Part shown: positions 7,385 to 15,394 of the stretch, one piece after another | Numbering within the stretch: position 1 is the stretch's first letter | Layout of the letters: each line of letters opens with the position of its first letter | Source: JAVBLU01 sp031553225 | GTDB taxonomy: Bacteria > Bacillota > Clostridia > Christensenellales > UBA1750 | Assembly (NCBI GenBank): GCA_031553225.1 | Contig: JAVBLU010000013.1 | Location: forward strand, 1-64,000 | Direction: 5' to 3' | Length of the DNA: 64,000 nucleotides | Program-made: the position numbers and the translations under genes | Notes under the pieces: model-generated | Told to the model about the DNA's origin: nothing | Database searches by the model: none | The model's input: only the letters and a program-made list of their open reading frames with translations

Positions 7385-9076
7385 ATGTTGGCGAAAGCTT
7401 CCCTTCGCGCACGACTGATTGGGCTGTGCCTGTTCATCTACTTCATCGTTGTTTTGGTTGGTGTTGTAGGCGTGCAGAGCATCTCGGTGACCAGCCGCAC
7501 CGCCGCCGAAGAAAACGCCATGGCTGAAGCAAGCGCAGCGATGCTCCGTGTGGAAAGCGCTCACCTGGCATGGCTAAACGCTCTGTCCTCTGCAGTGTTC
7601 CAGGAGGCACAGTTCACAGGGGCTCTGGATCCGGACAAATGCGCGCTTGGGCAGCTCCTCTCCTCCGGCAACGTTAAGGGCGTGGACGACCCGGTGATTG
7701 ACCGGTTGCTCGGCCAATTGAAGGAGCCGCACGCTCTGATGCACCAAACCGCCGCCAAGGTGCTGCAGCTGGTTGCAAGCGGCGATGCTCAGGGCGCGCA
7801 GTCCCTGTACGAGACGGAAATAGTTCCACGCTGCGAAACCACGGTGTCGCTGCTCTCCGATATGGGCAAGCACTTTGACAGCCTGCGCAACACCGAGCGG
7901 ACCGAGCGGGAAAGCATCGAACGAACCGTAACGCTGATCGTGTGGGGCATCGTCGTCGGCGGATTCATCATCGGCCTGGCGGTCGCGTTTAGTGTTCTGC
8001 ACAGCGTGATGGTTCCTTTGCGGGCGCTCACTGCGTCCTTCCGCCGCCTCGCGCTGGGTGATCTGACATACAAACCGCTCAACTATGCCGCCAAGGATCA
8101 GATCGGCGCTATGGAGGAAGCCATGCGCACCATGGTGGAGAGCATGCGTGCGCAGGCAGAGGCGATGGAGCGCCTGGCGAGCGGCGATTTAACCGTCGAG
8201 GTAAGCCCGCGCAGCGAGCAGGATGTGACGAGTCATGCCATAGCGCGTATGATCGTCAGCCTGAACGAGATGTTCCGCGAAATCCAGGCTTCCACGGTAC
8301 AGGTAGCCAGCAACTCCAAGCAAATCTCCAACGGCGCCCAAATTCTGGCGCAGGGCACCACCGAGCAGGCAGCGGCTATTGAGCAGCTCTCGGCCTCCAT
8401 CGCTGCGGTGAGCAGCAAGAGCCAGGAGACGGCCGCCAACGCCGGAAACGCCGCCGTCATTTCCGAATCCATCAAGAAAAACGCTCAGCTGGGCGCAGAG
8501 CAGATGAACGATCTGATGCGTTCCATGAAGGACATCAACGAGGCCAGCCGCTCCATCGAGAAAGTCATCAAGGTCATCGACGATATCGCCTCCCAGACGC
8601 GCATTTTGGCGCTGAACGCAACGGTGGAAGCCGCGCACGCGGGCGTGCAGGGCAAGGGCTTTACGGTTGTGGCCGAGGAGGTGCGCTCGCTGGCCGCCAA
8701 GAGCGCCGACGCGGCCAAAGACACCGCGCAGCTCATCGCCGACTCCATCGAGAAGGCCGTTCAGGGCGCGCGCATCGCACAGGCCACGGCCGCGTCGCTG
8801 GCGAGCATCGTGCAGGGCGTAAGCGAATCGACCAGCATCGTACGCGACATCTCACAAGCGTCCGACATGCAGTCCGGAGCCATTACCCAGATCAGCCAAA
8901 GCATCCAGCAGGTGGCCCACGTCGTGCAGCAGAACACGGGCGTCACACAGGAATCGGCCTCCTCCTCCCAGGAGCTGTCCAACCAGGCCGAGATGCTCGA
9001 GCAGCTTATCGGCCAGTTCAGTCTAAAAAACAACGGCTCACAGACGCGCGCCTTGGCCGAACGCTTCGAGGCGTAA
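7385..9076 (+). CDS. Methyl-accepting chemotaxis protein with extracellular CZB-like zinc-binding sensor
   Basis: 563 residues from ATG 7385, the first start placing a membrane helix (about 11-30) at the N-terminus behind GAGGAG. The outside region (about 31-180) contains a CZB signature: H60, C86 (DPDKCALGQ), H116 and H120 (EPHALMHQ). This is the 3His/1Cys zinc set known for CZB chemoreceptors, which sense zinc or oxidants such as hypochlorous acid. A second helix (about 181-205) leads to a HAMP domain and a second HAMP-like segment (ERLASGDLTVEV). The signalling domain follows, with hairpin tip NATVEAAHAGVQGKGF and VVAEEVRSLA. No C-terminal CheR tether is seen. It follows the kinases directly and precedes an HD-GYP gene. 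Confidence 0.92.
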   Translation: MLAKASLRARLIGLCLFIYFIVVLVGVVGVQSISVTSRTAAEENAMAEASAAMLRVESAHLAWLNALSSAVFQEAQFTGALDPDKCALGQLLSSGNVKGVDDPVIDRLLGQLKEPHALMHQTAAKVLQLVASGDAQGAQSLYETEIVPRCETTVSLLSDMGKHFDSLRNTERTERESIERTVTLIVWGIVVGGFIIGLAVAFSVLHSVMVPLRALTASFRRLALGDLTYKPLNYAAKDQIGAMEEAMRTMVESMRAQAEAMERLASGDLTVEVSPRSEQDVTSHAIARMIVSLNEMFREIQASTVQVASNSKQISNGAQILAQGTTEQAAAIEQLSASIAAVSSKSQETAANAGNAAVISESIKKNAQLGAEQMNDLMRSMKDINEASRSIEKVIKVIDDIASQTRILALNATVEAAHAGVQGKGFTVVAEEVRSLAAKSADAAKDTAQLIADSIEKAVQGARIAQATAASLASIVQGVSESTSIVRDISQASDMQSGAITQISQSIQQVAHVVQQNTGVTQESASSSQELSNQAEMLEQLIGQFSLKNNGSQTRALAERFEA

Positions 9077-9104
9077 GGCAGGCAAGATCCCGTGCGTACC
9101 CCCT

Positions 9105-9133
9105 GCGCCTCTGCCTGGTTACGGGCAGGGCGC
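9105..9133 (+). terminator. Hairpin after the chemoreceptor gene
   Basis: GCGCC-T-CTGCC (9105-9115) pairs with GGCAG-GGCGC (9124-9133), ten pairs with one bulge, followed by TTCTCAT. The weak T-run makes it a doubtful terminator. Confidence 0.4.
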
Positions 9134-9197
9134 TTCTCATATGGGTAATACCCGCATCCCCCGCCGCGGCGGGACACAAGGAAGGATCGAGGCCTGC

Positions 9198-11132
9198 ATG
9201 AACATCAACATGCTGCCGACAAACGAACTGATGCGCCTGCTTGTGGACCACACGCCCGTAGCGTACATCATTTTGGATGAGGACTTTCGCATCCACTACA
9301 TCAACGAAAGCTTCCTGAAGCTGCGGCACTTGAGCAAAGAGCAGACGCTGAATGACCAGTGTTTTAACTTGTCCAACGGCGGAAAGCGCTGCCCGATCTG
9401 TGCGGTGCACAACGCCATACATACGGGGCGAAAGCAAATGCTCACGCGCAAGGACGTTCTGCCGGACGGAACGGTGCGCTATATTGACGACTACGCCATC
9501 CCCATGAGCCGCGACGGCAAACGCTATATCTTTGAGATTATGGTGAACCGCACGAAGGAAATGTCCATGCGCGAGCAGCGGGACAACGATTTTATGGAGA
9601 TCGTCATCACGCTCTCCAGCCTTTTGGAAGCGAAAGACCGCTACACGGCCACGCACTCAAGCTCGGTGCGCCGTTACGCGCGCCGCACGGCGCAAGCTAT
9701 GGGGCTGTCCACCAATGTGATATTTGACATCGACATCGCCGCCTCGCTGCACGATATCGGCAAGGTGGGCATTCCGCTGGGCATCATCAACAAGCCCGGT
9801 AAACTGACGCAGGAGGAGTTCGAGGTCATCAAACGCCACCCGATCAACTCCATCGACATGATCAAAAGCCTTTATGGGTTTGATCAGGTGAAGGAAATCG
9901 TGGCGCACCATCACGAGCGCTATGACGGGCGCGGCTACCCAAGCGGGATTGCGGGCGAGGCGATCCCCATGGGCGCGCGCATCGTGGCCGTGGCCGACAC
10001 CTACGACGCCATGACCTCCACCCGCTCGTACCGGCAGGCGCTCACGCATGAGGCGGCCGTCGCGGAGCTTGGACGCTGCAGCGGCACGCAGTTCGATCCG
10101 GCCGTTGTGGAGGCCTTCCTTCACGCTCTGGGCGCCGGGCAGGACGCGGATGCGGAACCCGTAAAGGGCATGAGCACGCTCGTCGAGCGGCGCATCGCGC
10201 CTCTCTCGGAGCAGCGTTCGCTGCAGGCCGAGGAAAAGCTCATCGGCGAGCTTGTGGATGAAGACGAGTTTGTGAACAGCATCATCCGCAACACACCCGC
10301 GCTGTACGCCATTCTCAGCCACGACCTGAAGATTCAATACACGTCGCCGTCTTTCCGCGCGTTCTTTGGGTATACGCCCGAGCAGCTGCGCGGCAAGACG
10401 TGTTATCAGGTGGGACACGATGGCGAACCGTGCCGCGGATGCGCCATTGCCCGGGCGTTTGACCAGAAGATGCCGCAGACGGACTTGCATCTGGAGAAAC
10501 AGGCGAGCGGCGGCACGCGCTATCTGGACAGCTACGCCATCCCTTACCCGGACGTGGACCCGAAGTTCGTCATCCAGGTGATGTTTGACCGCACGGAGGA
10601 AGTGCTGCTGGAGAAGCAGCACGAAGAGGGGTTCTACAGGCTGATCGAGGTGCTCACAGACACGCTGCGCTACCAATCGGCGGACCTGGCGGATCTGTCG
10701 CGACGGACGGCCTCCACGGCGCGCGCGCTGGCGCAGCGCATCGGGCTGCCCGAACGGGAGGTAAGCGACATCGGCTACGCGGCCAACTTGTGCGACATCG
10801 GCCTGATTTCCTTGGGCACAAACGATGAAGACCGGGGGGAGGAGCTCTACCGGCAGCACCCGGACACGTCCTGCGGCATCTTGAAGCGGATGGCCAGTTT
10901 TGAGAACGTGCGCGAGATAGTGCGCTATCATCACGAGCGCCACGACGGAGGTGGATTCCCCAGCGGGCTAAGCGGAGGGAACATCCCCATCGGCTCTCGC
11001 ATCATAGCCGCCGCGGAAGCGTACAGCCAGCGGCTGCAGGCCGGCATGACGCCCTCGGAAGCCGCGCATGCTGTGCAGGAGGAAAACGACGGGGCCTTCA
11101 GCCCCGACATCGCGGCCTTGCTGGGGCCGTAG
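9198..11132 (+). CDS. Duplicated PAS/HD-GYP protein, second HD-GYP degenerate
   Basis: 644 residues from ATG 9198 (GAGG five bases upstream). The order is PAS, HD-GYP, PAS, HD-GYP. Each PAS has the same three-cysteine loop, CX9CX2C (C55, C65, C68 in the first). HD-GYP proteins hydrolyse cyclic di-GMP. The first unit has the metal pair H185-D186 (SLHDIGKVG), the HHHE motif and DGRGYPSG, so it should be active. In the second unit the HD pair is Cys532-Asp533 (NLCDIGLIS) and GYP is GFP (586-588), so it is probably non-catalytic, perhaps regulatory. No membrane helix is present. It likely links the neighbouring sensory proteins to cyclic di-GMP. Confidence 0.9.
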   Translation: MNINMLPTNELMRLLVDHTPVAYIILDEDFRIHYINESFLKLRHLSKEQTLNDQCFNLSNGGKRCPICAVHNAIHTGRKQMLTRKDVLPDGTVRYIDDYAIPMSRDGKRYIFEIMVNRTKEMSMREQRDNDFMEIVITLSSLLEAKDRYTATHSSSVRRYARRTAQAMGLSTNVIFDIDIAASLHDIGKVGIPLGIINKPGKLTQEEFEVIKRHPINSIDMIKSLYGFDQVKEIVAHHHERYDGRGYPSGIAGEAIPMGARIVAVADTYDAMTSTRSYRQALTHEAAVAELGRCSGTQFDPAVVEAFLHALGAGQDADAEPVKGMSTLVERRIAPLSEQRSLQAEEKLIGELVDEDEFVNSIIRNTPALYAILSHDLKIQYTSPSFRAFFGYTPEQLRGKTCYQVGHDGEPCRGCAIARAFDQKMPQTDLHLEKQASGGTRYLDSYAIPYPDVDPKFVIQVMFDRTEEVLLEKQHEEGFYRLIEVLTDTLRYQSADLADLSRRTASTARALAQRIGLPEREVSDIGYAANLCDIGLISLGTNDEDRGEELYRQHPDTSCGILKRMASFENVREIVRYHHERHDGGGFPSGLSGGNIPIGSRIIAAAEAYSQRLQAGMTPSEAAHAVQEENDGAFSPDIAALLGP

Positions 11133-11237
11133 AGTGCGATGGCCCCGATGGGACGCGGGCGTATAAACGCGGGACCTGTCCGGCGCAAAACTGCATTCCT
11201 TACGCGACGCGCACGCGTTGCGCCGCTGCGATGAGGA

Positions 11238-12278
11238 ATGAGATTGTTGGGTGAAGAAATGCATTGTTTGGTGACAGGCGCCACAGGTTTTATCGGCACC
11301 GTACTCGTGAAGGAACTGCATGAGCGCGGTTATCAGGTGACGGCGCTTCTTTTGCCCGGCGAATCCGCGCAAGCCGTATCGCCTTACGCGCAGATCCGCG
11401 AGGGCGACATACGCGACGCGGACGCCGTATTCCGGGCGTGCGCAGGCGTGGACGCAGTGCTGCATCTGGCCGGGCTCATCGACATCGGAACGGCGCGGCG
11501 CGGAGCGATGGAAGCCGTGAACGTGGGCGGCGTGCGCAACGTAATCGCCGCCTGTAAGGCGCTGAACATCGGCCGGCTGGTGCACGTAAGCTCGGTACAC
11601 GCGCTGCCGGAGCTGCCCGGCGGCCAGGTGATGACCGAGATTGATCGTTTCGACGAAGACCGCGTGGAGGGCGTTTATGCCAAAACGAAAGCCAAAGCCA
11701 CGCAGCTCGTACTGGACGCGGCGGCGCAAGGGCTGCCGGCCGTGGTGGTGCAGCCATCCGGGGTGATCGGGCCGTACGAGCAGCAACTGTCCAACATCGG
11801 CCATCTGATAGCTGACTTTTTATGCGGCGCTCTGGTGGCATATGTGGAAGGACGCTATAACTTTGTTGACGTGCGCGACGTGGCCGACGGCATCATAGGG
11901 GCGCTGGAAAAGGGCCGTCCGGGCGCCAGCTACATCCTCAGCGGCGAGGTGATCACCGTGGAGGATATGCTGCGTACGGCCTCGGCGGCGAGCGGCCGCC
12001 CCATGCTGCGCACGAAGCTGCCTCTGTGGCTGGCGATCGGCACGGCTCCTTTGTCGGTTATGTACTATAAGCTCCTGAGAAAAAAACCGCTGTACACGCC
12101 CTATTCCCTGCTCACCCTGCGCACGAGCTGCATATTTTCCAGCGCGAGAGCCGAAGGCGAGCTGGGGTTCCATGCCCGCCCCGTAAGGCACAGCCTAACG
12201 GATATGACGCACTGGATTATGGCGCATCACGTGGTGGAAGCCGGCGGGCGTTACAAGCGCTGCGCATATCGGGCGTAA
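11238..12278 (+). CDS. NAD(P)-dependent extended SDR (epimerase/3-beta-HSD-like)
   Basis: 346 residues from ATG 11238; an alternative ATG at 11259 starts right at the Rossmann fold and cannot be excluded, since both sites are weak. TGATGFIG is the nucleotide-binding glycine motif. VLHLAGLID is the conserved central strand, VHVSSVHA holds the active-site Ser region, and VYAKTKAKA supplies the catalytic YxxxK. NFVDVRDVADG is also typical of the extended SDR class. The substrate cannot be told from sequence; bacterial relatives act on nucleotide sugars, dihydroflavonol-like or sterol-like substrates. It is convergent with the YmaF-like gene. Confidence 0.85.
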   Translation: MRLLGEEMHCLVTGATGFIGTVLVKELHERGYQVTALLLPGESAQAVSPYAQIREGDIRDADAVFRACAGVDAVLHLAGLIDIGTARRGAMEAVNVGGVRNVIAACKALNIGRLVHVSSVHALPELPGGQVMTEIDRFDEDRVEGVYAKTKAKATQLVLDAAAQGLPAVVVQPSGVIGPYEQQLSNIGHLIADFLCGALVAYVEGRYNFVDVRDVADGIIGALEKGRPGASYILSGEVITVEDMLRTASAASGRPMLRTKLPLWLAIGTAPLSVMYYKLLRKKPLYTPYSLLTLRTSCIFSSARAEGELGFHARPVRHSLTDMTHWIMAHHVVEAGGRYKRCAYRA

Positions 12279-12296
12279 GGGCTGATTGTGCAAACC

Positions 12297-12327
12297 GGCC
12301 GCCGCGGAAGTAACTTACGCGGCGGCC
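12297..12327. terminator. GC-rich hairpin between convergent genes
   Basis: GGCCGCCGCG (12297-12306) pairs perfectly with CGCGGCGGCC (12318-12327), loop of 11. It lies between the SDR gene and the YmaF-like gene. No T-run follows on either strand, so termination would need help or be partial. Confidence 0.45.
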
Positions 12328-12343
12328 CTGCTGTATGGCGAAA

Positions 12344-12742
12344 TCAGTCGCCAATCGGGTTTTCGATGAGTGTGGCGAAGAGGTACTTGTGCACGTGGCC
12401 GTCCTCTTTGCTCGTGCAGCCTTTCACCAGATGCACGTGACGGCCGCAGCCCACGTAGATGGCCGGGCCGGTGGTGTCGCAGATCAGGTGATAGTGATCG
12501 TCATAAAAATCCGTGCGGGCTTCCAGCTTATGCACGTGTCCGTTGCAGGTGGGTATGGCCTGACCGCTCACACAAGCGAAGCGGTGGTTATGCGGCTTTT
12601 CGCATTTTTCCCGGGCAATCGTCACGCTGCCGGTAAACTCGTGCACGTGGCGCTGCGTCTTCTCGCACGGGCGGTGCGCCTCGCACCCGCAGGAACGCTC
12701 TTCCCTTTCATATTCGCAGGAAGGATCATAATACTCGCTCAT
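12344..12742 (-). CDS. YmaF-family protein, His/Cys-rich
   Basis: 132 residues from ATG 12742 behind a strong AGGAGG. The body matches the YmaF family by its repeated His-x-His units: HVHEFTGSV, PHNHRFACVSGQAIP, GHVHKL, DHYHLI, RHVHLVKG, GHVHKYLFATLI. The family has no established function; the regular histidines suggest metal binding, which is inference. The first 25 residues are an added Cys-rich segment (C at four positions, including CGC). It lies downstream of a radical SAM/SPASM gene in the same orientation, but a terminator separates them, so it probably has its own promoter. Confidence 0.82.
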   Translation of the reverse strand: MSEYYDPSCEYEREERSCGCEAHRPCEKTQRHVHEFTGSVTIAREKCEKPHNHRFACVSGQAIPTCNGHVHKLEARTDFYDDHYHLICDTTGPAIYVGCGRHVHLVKGCTSKEDGHVHKYLFATLIENPIGD

Positions 12743-12782
12743 TCGTAAACCTCCTTTCTTTTGCGCGTAGAGGGTCCCTCAT

Positions 12783-12816
12783 AAAATATGTGAATGAGCC
12801 ATGATGTGCCACATCA
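12783..12816 (-). promoter_or_regulatory. Candidate promoter and operator for the YmaF-like gene
   Basis: A perfect 15-base palindrome, TGATGTG-C-CACATCA, spans 12802-12816. On the minus strand it overlaps TGGCAC (12811-12806), which is 17 bases from TATTTT (12788-12783). Neither hexamer is a strong match. The palindrome over the -35 suggests a repressor site. Confidence 0.35.
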
Positions 12817-12837
12817 CGGCATGGGGCGCAATGGCAA

Positions 12838-12865
12838 TAGAAAGACCGGCCCGAAGGCCGGTCAC
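12838..12865 (-). terminator. Intrinsic terminator of the radical SAM operon
   Basis: On the minus strand GACCGGCC, loop TTCG, GGCCGGTC (12865-12846) is followed by TTTCTATT. An eight-pair stem with a stable tetraloop. Confidence 0.75.
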
Positions 12866-12880
12866 GCGAGGGACGCGAGA

Positions 12881-13998
12881 TCAGCGCGCAGCGGCGCGGT
12901 CTTCCGCCAGGGAGATAACCGGATAAAAATCGTTGTAGGCCTTCTGGATGAACATGCCGCTGCGCCTTTTGTAGAGGCGGGCGGCCAGGCGGTCGGCGAT
13001 GGGCAGAACGATGCGCTCGTGGGCGCAAAGAACCGGGGCGACGGCGTCGACGCGGCCGGTGGCCTGCTTGTTCAGGCAGGCGCAGTAGTGGTTGCAGCGC
13101 GCGCGGATGGCGCAGGCGTCGCACCCGGGCTTCTCGCGCTCGTTATGCTCATACAAATGCCGCCGGGCCTGCTCGTCCACGCCCGTCAGGATGTGGCCCA
13201 CAGTGTAGCGTGCGTCGCCTACGAACTGCACGCACGGGTACAGCGTGCCGTCCGGGGCGACGCAGAGCTGACGAACGCCCAGCTCGCAGCGTTCGTGGCA
13301 GTACGTGCGGTTGTGCACGTGGCTGGATATCTTCACTTCGAAAGGGCTGAAGTAGAACTTGTCCTCAGCCATGGTCTTTTCGTAGTACAGCTCGGCGAGC
13401 TCCTCATAGGCGCGCCGCAGCACGCGCAGGTCGGCAGGCGCCCAGGAAGCGGCATAGTTGAGCGAGGCGATAACGTAGGCGAAGCCCAGGTCGTACAAAA
13501 CCGAACGCCGCGTGCAAAGTGCGGCGCGGTATCCGGGTTCACGGTAATGAGCGCCGGCGCATAGGGTTTACGGGCCAGAAGGCGCACGGCGGCGTCGCAG
13601 ACGCGCGCATGGGTCCCCTCTCCGGCGGCGTCGCGGCGGTGGGCATCGTGCGCCTCGGCGACTCCGTCTAGCGAGAGGGCGACGAGGATGCTCTCCCGCT
13701 GCGCCAGGTCCAGGAATGTATCGTCGAGCAACAGACCGTTCGTAGTCAGCTTAAAGTGAAAGCCCCGCCCGTTCTGCTCTGCGCGGATGCGGGCGTAAGC
13801 GACGGTCTCCTCAATGAGGGCGCGCTGCAGAAGCGGTTCGCCCCCGAAGAAGACGAGTGCGCCGCGCTCCGGCCCCTCCCCCGCTTTGTCCACGGCCGCG
13901 AAAGCCACCTGCCGCGACATGACGCGCGTGCCGGGCGGTACATAACAATAGGTGCAGCCCATGTTGCAGGCGTCCGTCAGATGCAGCGTATAATGCAT
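12881..13998 (-). pseudogene. Radical SAM/SPASM enzyme, interrupted by one frameshift
   Basis: Two overlapping frames together encode one enzyme of about 372 residues. The first begins at ATG 13998 and has the radical SAM cluster motif CNMGCTYC (C11, C15, C18) and the FFGGEPLL glycine motif. It then shifts at a run of four A on the plus strand (13497-13500): the protein reads GVRFC instead of the expected GVRFLYDLGF. One added base restores YDLGFAYVIASLNYA and the C-terminal SPASM region with its extra cysteines (CHERCELGVRQLC, CDACAIRARC). SPASM enzymes modify peptides or proteins (anSME, sactipeptide-type maturases). The frameshift may be a real mutation or a homopolymer base-calling error. 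Its start overlaps the lipoprotein stop as TGATG. Confidence 0.8.
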
Positions 13999-14834
13999 CA
14001 GATCACGCCCTCCGCGCGGAGCCAGTCGAGAAACGCGCGCACTTGCCGGCGCAGATCCTCCAGGGCTTTCACCCGCGCTTCATCCTCTGCCTGTGCCCGC
14101 GCCTTGTCCATGTCGTCCGCCGGGCGCTTCATCTCACCGTAGCCGGACGGATCGTAGAGGACGGCGAACCCCTCGTTATTCTCCAGGAGCGAAGCGGCCG
14201 CAGACTTCATATCGTAGCCCGTCACGGAGGTCATCCTGGTGGGCTTGGGGTCGCGCCAGTCCTCCACGTCCTGCCGCGAGACGTACACCACGGGTACACC
14301 CGCCACCTCCGCGTCCACGCGCACCGTGCCGCTTTGCGTACTCAGGACGCTCTCCTGCGCGGTAAGGTACAGATTCATCACCGGGCGGACGGCCGTGCGG
14401 TCCTCCTCTTCCTTGGCGAGCGGAACGCCGGCGGCCTCGCACTCCTGCGCGAGCACGTCGTACGCTTCCTCCTCCGAAAGGAAGGCCGGGCTGGACACGG
14501 AGACACAACCAATGGCGCCTGCGCCTTTGCCGTATTCAAACAGAGGAACGCGCGCAACCTTTGAGGCGGGCGTGCCGGATGGGCCGGCGGCAGGCGCGAT
14601 GGTTGGGCTCAGCGTGGGCGTTGTGGATGGGCTCGCGGTGTGCGGACCGAAAGACGCGCCCGCAGGCGGTGAAACGCACCCGCTGAGTACAAGTGTTGCG
14701 GCCAGCACGCTGCCCACCAGAGGCGCGTACGCCCAGCGGCTTGGCCGGCAGGAGAGCAGGGCGCGGTCGGCCTCCACGCTGTAGCTATCCGGGTAGCGCG
14801 GTTTTGCAGCGCGGCGCACAGGGTGAATCGTCAT
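13998..14834 (-). CDS. Lipoprotein of unknown function, coupled to the radical SAM gene
   Basis: 278 residues from ATG 14834-14832 behind GGGGAGGG. A hydrophobic segment ends in LVLSGC (lipobox Cys53), preceded by an unusually long basic N-region. A Ser/Thr/Pro/Ala linker (about 60-85) follows, then a soluble domain not recognised from any named family. That domain contains VPVVYVSRQDVEDW, GYDMKSAAASLLENNEGFAVLYD and a C-terminal charged helix. It should be anchored outside the membrane. Its stop and the next start share a base (TGATG), so the lipoprotein and the radical SAM enzyme are translationally coupled. They may be functionally linked, for instance as enzyme and partner. Confidence 0.72.
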   Translation of the reverse strand: MTIHPVRRAAKPRYPDSYSVEADRALLSCRPSRWAYAPLVGSVLAATLVLSGCVSPPAGASFGPHTASPSTTPTLSPTIAPAAGPSGTPASKVARVPLFEYGKGAGAIGCVSVSSPAFLSEEEAYDVLAQECEAAGVPLAKEEEDRTAVRPVMNLYLTAQESVLSTQSGTVRVDAEVAGVPVVYVSRQDVEDWRDPKPTRMTSVTGYDMKSAAASLLENNEGFAVLYDPSGYGEMKRPADDMDKARAQAEDEARVKALEDLRRQVRAFLDWLRAEGVI

Positions 14835-14912
14835 GGGGCATCCCTCCCCTTCATTAGGCGATGTGCTGGGCGGATAGTTCCTGATGCTTCCTGCCGCGTG
14901 CACAGGAATACC

Positions 14913-14941
14913 GTGACACGCTAATCTGTTCGTGTTATAAT
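14913..14941 (+). promoter_or_regulatory. Sigma-A promoter of the GNAT-to-AAC(6') operon
   Basis: GTGACA (14913-14918), 17 bases, TATAAT (14936-14941). The expected start is only about 15 bases before the TTG start codon at 14963, leaving room for just the GGGAGG site. Confidence 0.65.
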
Positions 14942-14962
14942 GGGGCGACGGGAGGGATTTCC

Positions 14963-15394
14963 TTGGAGATTCGCGCCATGTCAATGGAGGATTTCGCGCA
15001 GGCGATGGACCTTTGGACGCGCACGCCCGGCATGGGCTTGAATGCCGTGGACGATTCCCGAGAAGGCATCGAGCGCTTTCTGCGCCGCAACCCCGGTATG
15101 AGCTTTGTGGCCATGGACGGCGCCCGCCTGGTGGGCACGGCGCTGTGCGGACACGACGGCCGGCGGGGCACCTTGTACCACGTATGCGTTCATGAGGGCT
15201 ACCGCGGCCGGGGCCTTGGCAAGCGGCTGACGAACAGCGCGCTGGATGCCCTGCGAGCCGAAGGGATTCGCAAAGCGGGGCTTGTGTGCATGGCGGCGAA
15301 CGAGGCTGGCAACGCCTTTTGGCGCGCTCAGGGTTGGCCCCGCCGCACGGATCTTCACTATTACAACCGTTCTCTGTTTGAGGAGAGCCGATGA
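14963..15394 (+). CDS. GNAT-family N-acetyltransferase
   Basis: 143 residues beginning at TTG 14963, chosen because GGGAGG ends seven bases before it and the reading MEIRAMSMEDFAQAMDLW is a normal GNAT N-terminus. The acetyl-CoA pyrophosphate loop is VHEGYRGRGLGKRL. The fourth motif follows (AANEAGNAFWRAQGW). It is cytosolic; the substrate is unknown. It is the first gene of a run of six in which four junctions are four-base ATGA overlaps. Confidence 0.87.
   Translation: MEIRAMSMEDFAQAMDLWTRTPGMGLNAVDDSREGIERFLRRNPGMSFVAMDGARLVGTALCGHDGRRGTLYHVCVHEGYRGRGLGKRLTNSALDALRAEGIRKAGLVCMAANEAGNAFWRAQGWPRRTDLHYYNRSLFEESR

Noticed and set aside
9657..10943. A 428-codon minus-strand frame opposite the HD-GYP gene
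   Set aside because: Antisense shadow of a multi-domain protein with intact motifs on the other strand.
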